From: Gnetum montanum
Lineage: Eukaryota > Streptophyta > Gnetopsida > Gnetales > Gnetaceae
Assembly: GCA_015680685.1 (NCBI GenBank)
Contig: MNCI01003602.1
Location: 76,609 to 97,826 of the forward strand
Reading direction: 5' to 3'
DNA: 21,218 nucleotides
The notes under the pieces are model-generated. The model ran no database searches. It was not told the DNA's origin and was given only the letters and a program-made list of their open reading frames with translations. Positions 8,582 through 17,976 of this stretch are shown piece by piece. The stretch's first letter is position 1; every line of letters begins with the position of its first letter. The position numbers were made by a program, and so were the translations under genes.

Positions 8582-9718
8582 ATGGAAACCCGTCGTTCCC
8601 TTTCCACGCCTCTAACGTTAACAGGGCCGCAAGGCAAGTTCGTGAGACAGTTGAACCCCGACATGATTGACTGGGGGTCAATTACGATTAATACTATAGC
8701 AACCTTAGAAGAACCCCTAGATTGGCCTAGACACCTGGTCCATGCCCTAGATTTAGAGGCTAGGGATGTAACCGAGGATCCTCTTGACGAGATACCCATA
8801 ACCATGTCAAGAAAGGAGGTGAAGACATTAAGACTTGGCTCCCTCCTAGACACACAAATACACGAGGGCATAATTAAAACTTTGCAGGATCACATCGATG
8901 TCTTCGCATGGTCATACGGTGAAATGCCAAGTCTGGATCCGTGGCTGATTTAGCATAACATCGTCCTAGATCCACACATAAGGACAATCAAGCAAAAGGT
9001 GCGTAAGATTAATCCAGAAATTGCACTAGCCATTAGGGACAAAATTACCAAGTTATACCGAGCAGGTTTCATCCGTGCGGTTGACTATTCTAAGTGGATG
9101 TCCAAAATCGTTGTGGTTTCAAAGAAAATAGGAGGGATGCGAATCTGTATAGAATTTTAAGACTTGAACAAGGCAATGATCAAAGACAACTTTCCACTCC
9201 CAAGCATCAATCAATTCATAGACATCATAGCTGGTCATGCTTTACTATCCTTCATGGATGGTTTCTCCGGATACAACCAAATCCGCATCAACCCAGAGCA
9301 CCTGTTGTCGACAACCTTCATGAATCCATGGGAAACCTTTTGCTATACCATGGTGCCTTTTAGGCTCAAGAATGCTAGCGCGACCTACCAATGAGCCATN
9401 CCTTTTAGGCTCAAGAATGCTAGCGCGACCTACCAATGAGCCATGACCTACATTTTCAGTGACTACATCCTAGAAACGTTAAACGATTACGTGGATGATA
9501 TAGCGGTTAAGTCCAAAGAGGCAGCCCACCACCCACACGATCTAGAGTTAGTTCTCAAGTGCTGCCAAAGACACAATTTACATCTTAATCCTAAGAAATA
9601 TGTCTTCAGGGTCAAGACCGAATGCATGTTAGGGTTTGTAGTATTAGAGGTCGGAATACGAGTGGACCTAAACAAAGTCAAGGCCATCGTCATTCTAGCC
9701 CCCCCCTACAAATCTTAA
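8582..9718 (+). pseudogene. Tat-like Ty3/gypsy reverse transcriptase (decayed)
   Basis: One plus-strand frame carries the protease-RT linker (LLDTQIHEGIIKTLQDHIDV, FAWSYGEMPSLDP) and then RT. Landmarks are YRAGFIRAVDYSKWMSKIVV, MRICIEF, DNFPLPSINQFID, FMDGFSGYNQIRI, PFRLKNASATYQ, and the catalytic YVDD in NDYVDDIAVKS (about 9484-9516). The PWETFCYTMVPFRLKNASATYQ type of block and the linker wording match plant Tat-lineage elements rather than Athila or chromoviruses. RT copies element RNA into DNA in virus-like particles. Stops in frame: TAG 8951-8953, TAA 9158-9160, TGA 9392-9394. A run of eight C at 9699-9706 shifts the frame at the RT end. The N join at 9400 adds 45 bases without changing frame. 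Confidence 0.85.
9356..9444. repeat. 44-bp duplication around a single N inside RT (assembly join)
   Basis: Positions 9356-9399 and 9401-9444 are identical 44-base copies separated by N at 9400. They fall on the PFRLKNASATYQ block of RT, which real elements carry only once. This supports an unmerged contig overlap and not a biological duplication. Confidence 0.92.
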
Positions 9719-10240
9719 AGAGTTACGCGGTTTACAAGGTAGAGTGCAATTCATTCAAAGGTTTATAGCAAAGTTGACTGACAAGTTACACCCCGTGCAA
9801 CATCTTCTAAAGAAGGGGGTTGCTTCGAGTAGATAGCCTAGTGTCAACAAGCCTTCGACAACCTGAAGAAGGAGCTCTCGCACCTCCCAACGGTACACCT
9901 GCCGCGAAGGGACAAGCCTTTCTTCATATACCTCACCACCTCCGACGCATCCATAGCCACATTGCTATGTCAGAAGTGGGATGACGGTTATGAGATATTG
10001 GTGTATTACCTAAGCCACACACTAATAGCATTTAAGGAAAAATACAATGAGGTGGAGAGGAACTGCCTAGCCTTAGTGTTCATGCTAAATAAGTGGTGGC
10101 ACTACCTATTCCACAGCACAACCAACATCATTTGCAAAAGTAACATACTTCGGGCTATCACCAGCAACCTGTACAAAAGTAGCAGAATATCTCGATGGAA
10201 AGCAATAACTGCAGAGTTCGACCTACATTATGTAAGTTAA
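9719..10240 (+). pseudogene. Tat-like RT connection and first RNase H domain (decayed)
   Basis: After the frameshift the frame resumes with NLKELRGLQGRVQFIQRFIA (end of RT thumb/connection). Later frames show KKELSHLPTVHLPRRDKPFF and then FIYLTTSDASIATLL, whose Asp is the usual first catalytic residue. YYLSHTLIAFKEKYNEVERN follows with the Glu-containing helix, then ISRWKAITAEFDLHYV. This is the ordinary gypsy RNase H, which removes template RNA during reverse transcription. It is spread over at least two frames, with a TAG near 9834 and a TAA at 10238-10240. Confidence 0.75.
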
Positions 10241-10378
10241 TCATCAACAAATGGCCAAGCCATAGCAACCCAACTGGGGGCCTCACTAGTCGATGACCAG
10301 GTAACCATAGATCTCGAGTTCCCAGACAAATACGTTAGCAATGTTTCCATCGTCCCATCGCATTTTTAGGCAACCTTA

Positions 10379-10745
10379 CATTTTGACGGTGCCTCAACCA
10401 TTTGAGGAGGTAGTGCCACTACCACGATCACATTCCCCTTTGGGGAAATGTATGCATCCACTTATCATTTTGCGTTCCCTTGCACCAACAACGTGGCAGA
10501 GTATGAGGGGCTACTCAAAGGCCTCTTAACTGCCCGCGCATTGTATGTACAACACGTGGCGATCTGGGGAGACTCACAACTAGTCGTGAATCAAATCACT
10601 GAAGTCTACGTCTACAAGGCTACGCACCTGCAACCCTACTGTAACCTAGCAAAAACCTTATTGAATCAGTTCGTGACCACTGATGTGCAACATGTGCCAC
10701 GCAACGAGAATACCATAGCAGACGCCTTAGCTACCCTCACGTTAA
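10379..10745 (+). pseudogene. Second (archaeal-type) RNase H domain of Tat element
   Basis: The frame shows LHFDGAS with its Asp at 10385-10387, an in-frame TGA at 10403-10405, then CTNNVAEYEGLLKGL, VAIWGDSQLVVNQI, and HVPRNENTIADALATL. The D-E-D-D-like order and the NN-AEYE wording are those of the additional RNase H located between RNase H and integrase in plant Tat/Ogre elements. The same frame continues into integrase. This domain is the main reason to place the element in that lineage. Confidence 0.8.
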
Positions 10746-10799
10746 ACATCCCATCGCATTCCTTGGTAAATCTACCAAGTGCGATCATAGAATGTGTAG

Positions 10800-11640
10800 A
10801 GCCTATCACTCAGGTGAAACACATGGCCTCTATTGACACTACGAATACCATGGAATGGTACGATAACATTAAAGCTTATTTACAGCATGGTGAATCCCCA
10901 GGTGGATTGATATTGGCTCAAAGAGATGCAATCCGAAAATGTGCTTGGCAATACGTGCTCATGGGAAATGATGCCCTGTGTCAACGATCCTATGATGGGA
11001 TATTGCTAGCATGTGTGAGTGGTAAGCAAGCACAAAAGGTAGTTAATGAGGTTCATGAAGGGCTGTTCGGTGGACACATAGCACCCAAGGCTATGGCTGC
11101 GAAAATCAGACGCCTAGGATATTATTGGCCCTACATGGAGCGTGATTGCCTGTCGAAGGTCAAGACATGTGACACATGCCAGAGATACGCAAACCTCATA
11201 CACATAGCACCTACAGACCTGCACCCAACACAAATTACATGGCCCTTCCAATGATGGGGACTAGACCTCATAGGGCCTATCACGTCTAAGTCCTCCGTAG
11301 GGCATAGCTTCATTATCATTGCCACAGATTATTTTACTAAGTGGGTGGAAGCTATTCCCCTGAGGAAAATGACGTCTCATCAAATTTGCCATTTCATCCT
11401 CGATAACATCGTAACTAGGTTTGGCCTTCCGATGACTATTGTGATCGACAATGGACCACAGTTCAGCAGTATGGAAACCCAAACCTTCTGTAGCAACCTA
11501 GGCATTAAAAATCATTTTCTTCTCCTTATTATCCATAGGAGAAGGGGCAGGAAGAGGCTACAAATAAGTCCATCATCAACTTGATGAAGCATATGCTTAG
11601 CAATAGTAAGAGGTAGTAGGCAAGTCAGAACCCTCCATGG
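10800..11640 (+). pseudogene. Tat-like integrase (decayed)
   Basis: The N-terminal zinc-binding HHCC region is visible as VHEGLFGGHIAPKAM followed by CDTC (about 11058-11180). The catalytic core follows: WGLDLIGPI (first Asp), FTKWVEAIPL, and VIDNGPQFSS (second Asp). Then, after a frameshift near 11515-11545, comes a segment reading EEATNKSIINLMKHML that holds the third acidic residue. Integrase inserts the cDNA into the host genome. A TGA at 11252-11254 splits the frame, and two adjacent stops follow LSNSKR near 11610. Coding resemblance fades after about 11700, and 11700-11937 shows nothing else. Confidence 0.85.
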
Positions 11641-11924
11641 ATGTAACGCAACTCATCCTACGAAGGGGACACCTTCCTACAGAAGGTTGAAGAATACCGC
11701 TAGCCATAGACGAAAATGCAAATGAGCCCCTCAGAGCACTCTGACGAGGGACTCATCTAAACATCATCTTTGCTCTCTACCTTAACCTCCGAACCAATGC
11801 AACACTCTCAAGCACGACCAAGTGATGTCACAGCACTCACCAAGCGACAACTTTAGGATTTTTCCTACTGCAGTGTTTCGTATTCTTTGCTAACATCCAT
11901 CAAGCTTGTTCTCCAAACGTTGAC

Positions 11925-11933
11925 AAAGAGGGG
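11925..11933 (+). other. Candidate polypurine tract
   Basis: The sequence AAAGAGGGG lies four bases before the proposed LTR start (TG at 11938). Such purine runs prime plus-strand DNA synthesis next to the 3' LTR. The position fits, but the run is short and the gap of CCAA is not ideal. Confidence 0.4.
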
Positions 11934-12199
11934 CCAATGAAACACCCTAAAAAATGTGGGGTCATTCTGGCCTCACTAGGATCTTGCAGTCCACACAACA
12001 CGATGGTAGTTCATCAGGAGAAGAACACTCTGAGTCCAGGTTAGCCAGTTTGGAAAATTTTCTACTTTGAGCATGGACAGGTTCTTTACCATCCTACCCG
12101 CCCACCAAAGTAGCCTAAATAGTTGATAGCCTACTCAGGAATAGCGTGCAGAACCGGCAGCAGCATCCTGGATGCGCAAGAAATAGTTCGACAAGTTTT

Positions 12200-12680
12200 C
12201 TAAGTCACAAAGCCTACTATGCTATGTAGCATAGCAAGCTTTAGAAGATAATGGCAGAACGAAGTGCCATGCTACACGACGTCACATAGCGTAGCATGGA
12301 AATGACTTCACTACCCACTCCCCTAACCCAATTTCGAGTTCTGTGGTGATGTCCTTTATTCATCAGAAAGTGGCAAACTATGTCTACTACTACGCTACAC
12401 TGAGCTACATGGCGCAACAAGGCGTAGCAATCCTATGGAAGAGATAAAAGGAAATTTGAAAGGCGAAGTCGACAAAGTTCCCAAAACTTGCATCGAAGGA
12501 GAATGGTTTGCAAATCGGAAAAACTCTTGCCACTAAGGCAAGTTGCTACACTACGCTACATAGTGTAGCATAGCGTAGCAAGCATGTAACAAATAGCAGA
12601 ACATGTGACAAGATGCTATGCTACACTAAGCATGCTACATCACAAAGCACAGCAAGGCAAAGAGGTGGTTGTGCAACATC
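12200..12680. repeat. Cluster of GCTAYGCTA/TAGCRTAGC words in LTR U3
   Basis: Short words such as TAGCATAGCA, GTAGCGTAGC and GCTACACTACGCTA recur on both strands, forming imperfect palindromes. One example is CTATGCTA-tg-TAGCATAG near 12218-12235. The words are far above what composition would predict and are absent from the coding parts of the element. Similar words occur near 3345-3403, 3895-3910 and 7540-7615. Confidence 0.7.
12543..12581. repeat. Hairpin-forming inverted repeat in U3
   Basis: The 17-base arms are 12543-12559 (TTGCTACACTACGCTAC) and 12565-12581 (GTAGCATAGCGTAGCAA). They pair at 15 of 17 positions around a five-base loop. The element is upstream of the LTR TATA box by about 310 bp, so it may be a protein-binding array or a DNA hairpin; no function is shown. 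Confidence 0.75.
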
Positions 12681-12891
12681 AATGCACTACACCTAATCAG
12701 ACCATTGGCACGTGTCTCCATACGCTCATAGCATGATTACGGTGTGGTAGGATCGTAGTTATTGCATGGCACATTTGCATTGCGATGCTCTTGTAAGCCC
12801 AATGGTCACAGATGGATCGAGTAGCACAAGTAAGATAGCACAAGCCTGCAGCACATAGCATTCAAATCACCTTTTTTTTTACCTTCAGCCC

Positions 12892-12898
12892 TATAAAT
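12892..12898 (+). promoter_or_regulatory. TATA box of the plus-strand LTR
   Basis: TATAAAT occurs in GCCCTATAAATATCCC, just after a T-run (12871-12880). This would mark the U3/R border of the LTR, with transcription starting about 30 bp downstream. Confidence 0.6.
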
Positions 12899-13685
12899 AT
12901 CCCAGCAAACAACATATAACGGGTCCACAATCTTTTACTAAAAAAAATACCCGCAATCGGGAAAGGTCAGCAAGTTGTAAAGTTGTAAATTTCAAAAGAG
13001 TTCGCATCTTTCTGGAAGCAAGCAGCTTCCAAGTAGTGGGGACTTTGCTTTGAAATTCTAAAGCAAATATTTCCTCTCTGGCCAGCATTGTAATAATCAA
13101 AGTTTCCTAATTAACACTAAAAATAGAGAGTCTCTTCCGGCTAGCATGAGATCCTTATCTCTATTCTACCAGCTTGGCAGAGCCCTACATTTTTTGTACG
13201 TGAAGTCCATGTCCAAGTGCATAGCTCTTTTCTTTTTTTTGGCATGCCTAAGTTGCTCTCAGGACCTTTGCACTTTGTCACGCTGTGCAGCCCATTGTAT
13301 CCATCCTGACTGGATGAGTTTGTAGCTTTGGAGAAGTGCATGTTTCTAACCATACTCTACTTTCCTCCCCATTTGTTGTCTTGTTTTTTTTGCATTATTT
13401 TCTTTTTTGTTCATCTTTAAGCATTATTTTGTATTACTGTTGCACTTTCACAGTTTCTCTCCTACTTTATTTACCTGTAAGAATTATCTCACATTTTGCA
13501 TTATTTATGTTCCAAAAGGCTATATTGACGCCGACGTAAGTCCCTGTCTAATTGACCAAACCGTTCAGGGCACCCCGTGCTCGCACACACCCAGCATTGC
13601 CCTCCCGTGGATACGAGGTTGGATCTGTCGCGTCCATCGACCCCCTAGCATTTTTTTTCAGCCATCGACATTTTCGGTCGCTACA

Positions 13686-14086
13686 GTTGGTTTGATTTGG
13701 TCGACCAACCCCAACTTGTCCACAATAGGAAATGGAATGATGTTCGTGGCAGCCTCATCATCAACGTGTACCCTTCGGATCCAGTGTTGGCCAACCTGAA
13801 TTGTGATAAAGAGAGGCGTTGTAGTCACTTGACCCCCTTCAGGATCTTCCCTAATGGCATCATTTCTAAAAGTTAATTGAGGTGTTGCAGAGTCCGTGGG
13901 TACAGAGAGAAGCATGACCAAGTGGATCGCTTCCTCTTCCGCTGGCATGTTCTCATTGACTGGAATCACTGTTAACATGTGGACTAGAGCCTCACGGTGG
14001 GGTATAGATGTCATGATTAGGTTGTACAAGCTCCATGTAGCATTTTTTTGCTTTAGGGTTTGCCCGACCTGGGTGAGGGCATCCAA
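13686..14086 (-). pseudogene. Second Tat-like element: protease N-terminal part (truncated)
   Basis: Minus-strand codons begin MDALTQVGQTLKQKNATW and run through HREALVHMLTVIPVNEN and REDPEGGQVTTTPLF to the protease active-site region, VHVDDEAATN. The Gly of the usual D-S/T-G is replaced by Glu; the plus-strand copy has VDDGAA. Sequence identity with the plus copy (to about 2850) stops precisely at 13686, where the LTR of the plus element begins, so the remaining protease and all of RT onward are missing here. An upstream stretch (14087-14350) is homologous but frameshifted. Confidence 0.8.
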
Positions 14087-14352
14087 AAAGTCTTGGCTAC
14101 TTTCTTGTTCAACACTTTCATCCTATTCAATTCATCCTAAGAGATAAATCTCCCGAGGAGAGTTGACTTCAGATCTGGGTTCAGTCCAAGTCAGCAAGGT
14201 AATGCAAGTTGCGTAATCATGTCAACCTTCGTTTTTAGTGACAAAGGTATAGATGCGAGGGGTGAAGGCATAGGCTCAGCGATACCTTTGATGGTACTTC
14301 CCTTCGATGTCTCACTCACCAAGTCGGCTTCTCGCCTTGTGAAGTGAGGAGG

Positions 14353-14610
14353 CTAGTTAATGTTATTACACGGTATAGGGGCTGTCGAAGACATTGGCCC
14401 CCTGATGATGAATGGAGCTAGAGGTGTTAACTGATGTGGTCGTGTGACCTTGCCAACAGGTGGTGAAAAGGTAGATGCCCATGGTGGGAATTTCAAGATG
14501 AAGGGCAGTTGTGAGCTCAAACCAACCGTTGGTGGTGCTGGTGCACTACGCTGAGGCACATGGATCACAAAGGTAGGGTGGCATGGGATCATTGTCAATG
14601 CTGATGGCAT
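14353..14610 (-). pseudogene. Second Tat-like element: gag-protease linker
   Basis: This proline-rich frame contains PTFVIHVPQRSAPAPPTVGL, QLPFILKFPPWAST and LAPFIIRGPMSS. It is homologous to plus-strand 1950-2180, where the same peptide is continuous with the end of gag. Here it is in the +1 frame relative to gag because about four bases are missing near 14571-14576. The FILK-PPW block resembles the conserved segment between gag and protease in plant Tat elements (resemblance only). Confidence 0.65.
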
Positions 14611-16066
14611 TGATTACGTAACTAGCATTATTGGTGTTGAGGGGATCTATGTAGACATACATAGATTGATTTTCATGGCGTACTAGGTTGCTTTCGTCTA
14701 GCATCAGCTTCCCTAGATCAATTAATCTTTGGATGTCATCTTGCAACGACAAACAATAATTTCTGATGTGACCACATAGTTGGTGGTAGTCATAAAACTT
14801 GTCTAGTTTGAAACCCCTAGGAACTAGAGGCTCATTAGGCAGGGCCAAAGAAGGATTCCTAAGGAGCTCGTAGTAGCGTTGATGCCTTGCGTTTGCTTCT
14901 TCCAACATCTGCTTGTGTTGGATGTATCCCACTGCCAACAGTTGCTTCAGGAGTTCTGAAGGTTTGAGAGGCAATGGGGTGTATCTCGAACTGTCTTTAT
15001 GCTCGAAGTTGGGTTTGGTGTATGCAAATGTCTTGGGTGTGGGTGTAGTAGGTTGCGGTGCTTGGCCTAGTTTGGGCACAGGATTAGCCATAGGTATGGA
15101 AGGTTTCTTGTTATTCTTACTACCACTTCTATTGGATTTAGGTTTGGCCTCAGTTTCCACAGTAGCCACTGCGGTTGTTGGGGCCTTACCCTTGTCCTTT
15201 TTTGCAAAGGTGTTCTTGTAAGCGATGTAGGCTGGGTCTTTGCTTGCCTCGGCCGCATCCCGTATGCTCTTAGTTTGAGCGAAATCTTGACTGAGAGAGT
15301 GTGGAGCCAAGTAATACAATTTAGACTTGATGAAGTCGTTTACTACACCTTTAAAAATAGCCAATAAGTGGGCCTCTGTGATGGGCTTGCGGATTTCGTT
15401 AAGGGTTGCTCTCCAACGTTGAATGAATTTTTGGACTGGCTCTAGCATGTCTTGTTTCATGCTCATCAATTGATCTAGCATGGTCTCTGGATTCAAGTTA
15501 TATTTGAAGTGTGTCACAAAATGGGTCAGGAGCTCTTCCATAGTTGAAATGGATGAGCGTGGCAATGCACGGTACCAATCTAGAGCTTTCCCGACTAGGG
15601 ACATGGTGAAGATGTGAATGATCGTATGTGGCCATTGTTGCAATAGCAAAGACTCTAACCTGAAAGTGACAAGATGCGCGTTGGGATCTCCCTCCCCGTC
15701 ATACTTCATGAAGTGTAGGAGAGACATCCCGAGAGGTAATGTTAAAGTAGGGATTACAGGGCTGATGGGGTCATCCTGATAAAATTCCATGATTTGTACC
15801 ATGTTGGACCCAACATCTTTGAGGTGTTTTATTTCCTTAGTTAGGGTCTGGATGAGCTGAGATGCTTGGTCCAGACCTGATGATGTTGTAGATGGTTGAG
15901 GGACTGCAGAGGCAGCTCCCACAGGTGGTATGGTGGTGGTGGTGGGTTGACCCATCGATGGTGTTGTTGGGGCCACCCCCGCTAAAGGTGCTTCTTGCAT
16001 TGTCCACCACCTGGTGAGTGGTATTGTCGGAGCGGTAATAGTGGGTTGAGTCACCGGATAGACCAT
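14546..16066 (-). CDS. Second Tat-like element: Gag core (506-codon open frame)
   Basis: This is the longest open frame of the window. After a Pro/Thr-rich start come KEIKHLKDVGSNMVQIMEF, then the retrotransposon gag domain: FMKYDGEGDPNAHLVTF, HIFTMSLVGKALDWYRALP, LLTHFVTHFKYNLNPETML, EPVQKFIQRWRATLNEI and LAIFKGVVNDFIKSKLYYLA. A basic, disordered region with AKKDKGKAP and NRSGSKNNKKP follows. Then comes a zinc-knuckle relative, FYDYHQLCGHIRNYC, whose first Cys position is Asp, followed by LQDDIQRLIDLGKLML. Gag forms the virus-like particle around element RNA. The stop at 14546-14548 is not the natural end, because the plus copy shows gag and pol in one frame. The start given is only the first Met after frameshifts; gag proper begins near 16988. 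Confidence 0.85.
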   Translation of the reverse strand: MVYPVTQPTITAPTIPLTRWWTMQEAPLAGVAPTTPSMGQPTTTTIPPVGAASAVPQPSTTSSGLDQASQLIQTLTKEIKHLKDVGSNMVQIMEFYQDDPISPVIPTLTLPLGMSLLHFMKYDGEGDPNAHLVTFRLESLLLQQWPHTIIHIFTMSLVGKALDWYRALPRSSISTMEELLTHFVTHFKYNLNPETMLDQLMSMKQDMLEPVQKFIQRWRATLNEIRKPITEAHLLAIFKGVVNDFIKSKLYYLAPHSLSQDFAQTKSIRDAAEASKDPAYIAYKNTFAKKDKGKAPTTAVATVETEAKPKSNRSGSKNNKKPSIPMANPVPKLGQAPQPTTPTPKTFAYTKPNFEHKDSSRYTPLPLKPSELLKQLLAVGYIQHKQMLEEANARHQRYYELLRNPSLALPNEPLVPRGFKLDKFYDYHQLCGHIRNYCLSLQDDIQRLIDLGKLMLDESNLVRHENQSMYVYIDPLNTNNASYVINAISIDNDPMPPYLCDPCASA

Positions 16067-16988
16067 TTAGGTTACCAACAGGACAAACCATGGTCCCGTG
16101 CCAAGATGTACCATTTGCGGGGTTGGGTAGGTCTGAGGGTGAATGTAGTGAGACATCTGCAATGGTTGTAGAATAGACGAAGAGGTGAACAGGGTCCACC
16201 ATGTGGATGGGCCTGGGCCCACCACAGTGGGTGGAATAGATGCACACGTAGGAATTAGCATAGAAGTTATGTACGGTTGTGAAGTAGATATAGTATGGAC
16301 ATGCAGTAGGGTAGCCATGATAGGTGTGTTGCGCACTGTAGGGATGTGCTGATAAACAGTTTGCAGAGGCACAGTTGCTGCGAGTGCAACTCAGGAATAA
16401 GGGTGATAATACACCAAGTATGTGGCATGGCTACCCATTGCACTTGTGGTCGTAGGCTGCTGAAGCGTAGGCATGATGACAAAGGGAGCGGTGATAGAAA
16501 GCGGGTTGGCCTAGAAGGACTGGGTATGTGAGATAGGAACGGGATTGAGTTGACCCGCCCAGAGATTGGAAATCAAGATCCTCCTGTCTATCTTGAAAGG
16601 CATCATCTTGGTTGGACGTGGTGTCTAGTTGCTCCCTAAGTCTAGCCAACTGGATCAATTGGTCCAGTAGCCTTTGATACGCTTGCATTAAAAGCAAAGG
16701 AACGCCAGGGGTAGGAACGAATTCCTTCCCATTGCAATAAGTGAACACGAAGGTACATTTTTTCTTGAGTTCATGTAAATCCAAGGGCAGATTAGACTAT
16801 ACCTTCACGCAAAGGAAACTATAACGCTTATGTTGCTGGGCTAATCCCTCAAGTCCCCTGTTTTGGATTCTGAGAGATCGACGTGCTTCCATTGCAAGGT
16901 TTAGCGGTTGTTTGGCATGAGTGGTGCCTTGAACCATGAAGGGAACCTCCACGTTGAAGGTGCCAACAGTGGTGGTGGCGGGAGCCAT
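16067..16988 (-). pseudogene. Second Tat-like element: Gag N-terminal region (decayed)
   Basis: The likely gag start is ATG 16988-16986, giving MAPATTTVGTFNVEVPFMVQ, then AMEARRSLRIQNRGLEG. A stop lies near 16799-16797. The same frame then continues with DLHELKKKCTFVFTYCNGKE and LLLMQAYQRLLDQLIQLARL, a helical stretch, up to about 16434. Between 16430 and 16067 the sequence is Ser/His/Tyr/Pro-rich and shifts frame several times before joining the open gag core. The N-terminal helical and low-complexity layout is usual for large plant gag proteins. Confidence 0.6.
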
Positions 16989-17059
16989 TGCTAAGCAAGT
17001 GATTATGCAAAAAATGCAAGAAGTGCAAAAACAAAAAAAGGGTTGAAAAAGTAGCAAAT

Positions 17060-17950
17060 GATGGCTTTACGTCTTGCCGGATTCTAGAGGAACTATCGAG
17101 GAGACCGATCTGTATCACACAAAGAGTAAACAACCACAAAGGGTGTCACATTTATGCCAGTGCATGATGAGGTACAGAGCACGTGCAAGACTACCATAAG
17201 GCAAATTCAGTTGACCAGTGATCAAGAAGGCTTTACGTCTCATAGGATCCTGGAGGGACCGTCGAGGCGATCGACCTGCATCATACAAAGCACAAACAAC
17301 CACAGAAGGGTGTCACGTTTATGCCTATGTAAGCTAGGGTGCAAAGCATGTGCAAGAATACTATAAAAGGGCAAGTTAACTCACCATTGGAAGGCTTTAT
17401 GTCTCACAGGGTCCCGGAGGGACTGTTGAGATGACCAATCTACACCGCACAACGCGTATACAATCGTAGATGGTGTTGAGTCTACGCTAATGCATATTGG
17501 GGTGTAGAAGGCTTACGAGGCTACCATAAGGTGAGAAAGCTAACCTAGAAGGATTTGCGTCTTGCAAGATCCCCGAGGGACCATCGAAGTGACTGGTCTA
17601 TTACACACGAGGTGGGGTCCAGAACGCATGCAAGACAACTGTAAGATGGGCGAACTAACTAGCGACCAAGTAGGCTTTGTGTCTAGTAGGATCCCAAAGG
17701 GACCGTCGAAGTGACTGATCTGTACCACATGAGATGAGGTATAGAACACATGTAAGAGAACCGTAAAATAAGTTAGTTAGATGGTGATTGAAGACCTTAT
17801 GTTTTGTAGGGCTCTCGAGGAGCCGTCAAGGTGACCGGCCTATACCGCACAAAGCGAAAACAACCACAGGAGGGTGTCGCATTTACGCTTACGTGTATTA
17901 GGGTGTAGAAGGCTCACAGAACTACCGTGACATGTGGAAAAGGCATCAAA
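17060..17950 (-). repeat. Six tandem repeats in the 5' leader of the second element
   Basis: Units begin with GGCTTTAYGTCT-like words at 17063, 17229, 17393, 17551, 17673 and 17793 (written on the plus strand). Each continues with a GGATCC/GGGTCC-like word, GGGACCGTCGA, GTGACCGATCT and a late TAGGGTGTAGAAGG or equivalent. Spacings are about 166, 164, 158, 122 and 120 bp, and the last unit runs to about 17950. The shorter units (17551 and 17673) lack an internal part of about 40 bp holding AACAACCACA-GGGTGTC. The array sits between the LTR end and the gag start, on the minus strand. Such leader or untranslated-region arrays are known from large plant gypsy elements. No primer-binding site is recognisable next to the LTR end. 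Confidence 0.85.
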
Positions 17951-17976
17951 AGGCCCTCCTTCTAACGCTAGAAAAC

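Larger units (their letters stand above)
11938..13685 (+). mobile_element. 3' LTR of the plus-strand Tat-like element
   Basis: The proposed start reads TGAAACACCCTAAAAAATG, typical of plant gypsy LTR ends, and lies after a purine run. The end is better supported: GGTCGCTACA ends at 13685, and at 13686 the sequence switches without overlap to minus-strand protease. The last 375 bp (13311-13685) align in inverted orientation with 17977-18345, the corresponding part of the second element's 5' LTR. The LTR contains a TATA box at 12892-12898, an unusual GCTA/TAGC-rich U3 (12200-12700), and a T-rich U5. The length of about 1.75 kb fits Tat-type elements. The start is inferred and could lie elsewhere. 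Confidence 0.65.

Noticed and set aside
8582-11640. Integrated pararetrovirus as source of the RT
   Set aside because: An integrase with HHCC and catalytic motifs, a second RNase H and an LTR are present, which define a Ty3/gypsy retrotransposon.
13336-13799. Plus-strand open frames rich in Phe, Leu and Cys
   Set aside because: They lie in T-rich LTR sequence and cross the LTR/protease junction, so they cannot be a real gene.
14913-15221. Plus-strand open frame of 102 codons
   Set aside because: It is a shadow of the minus-strand gag frame.
17930-17976. Primer-binding site after the second element's LTR
   Set aside because: Sequence following the LTR end does not match plant tRNA-Met, Arg, Asp or Lys priming sites as I know them.
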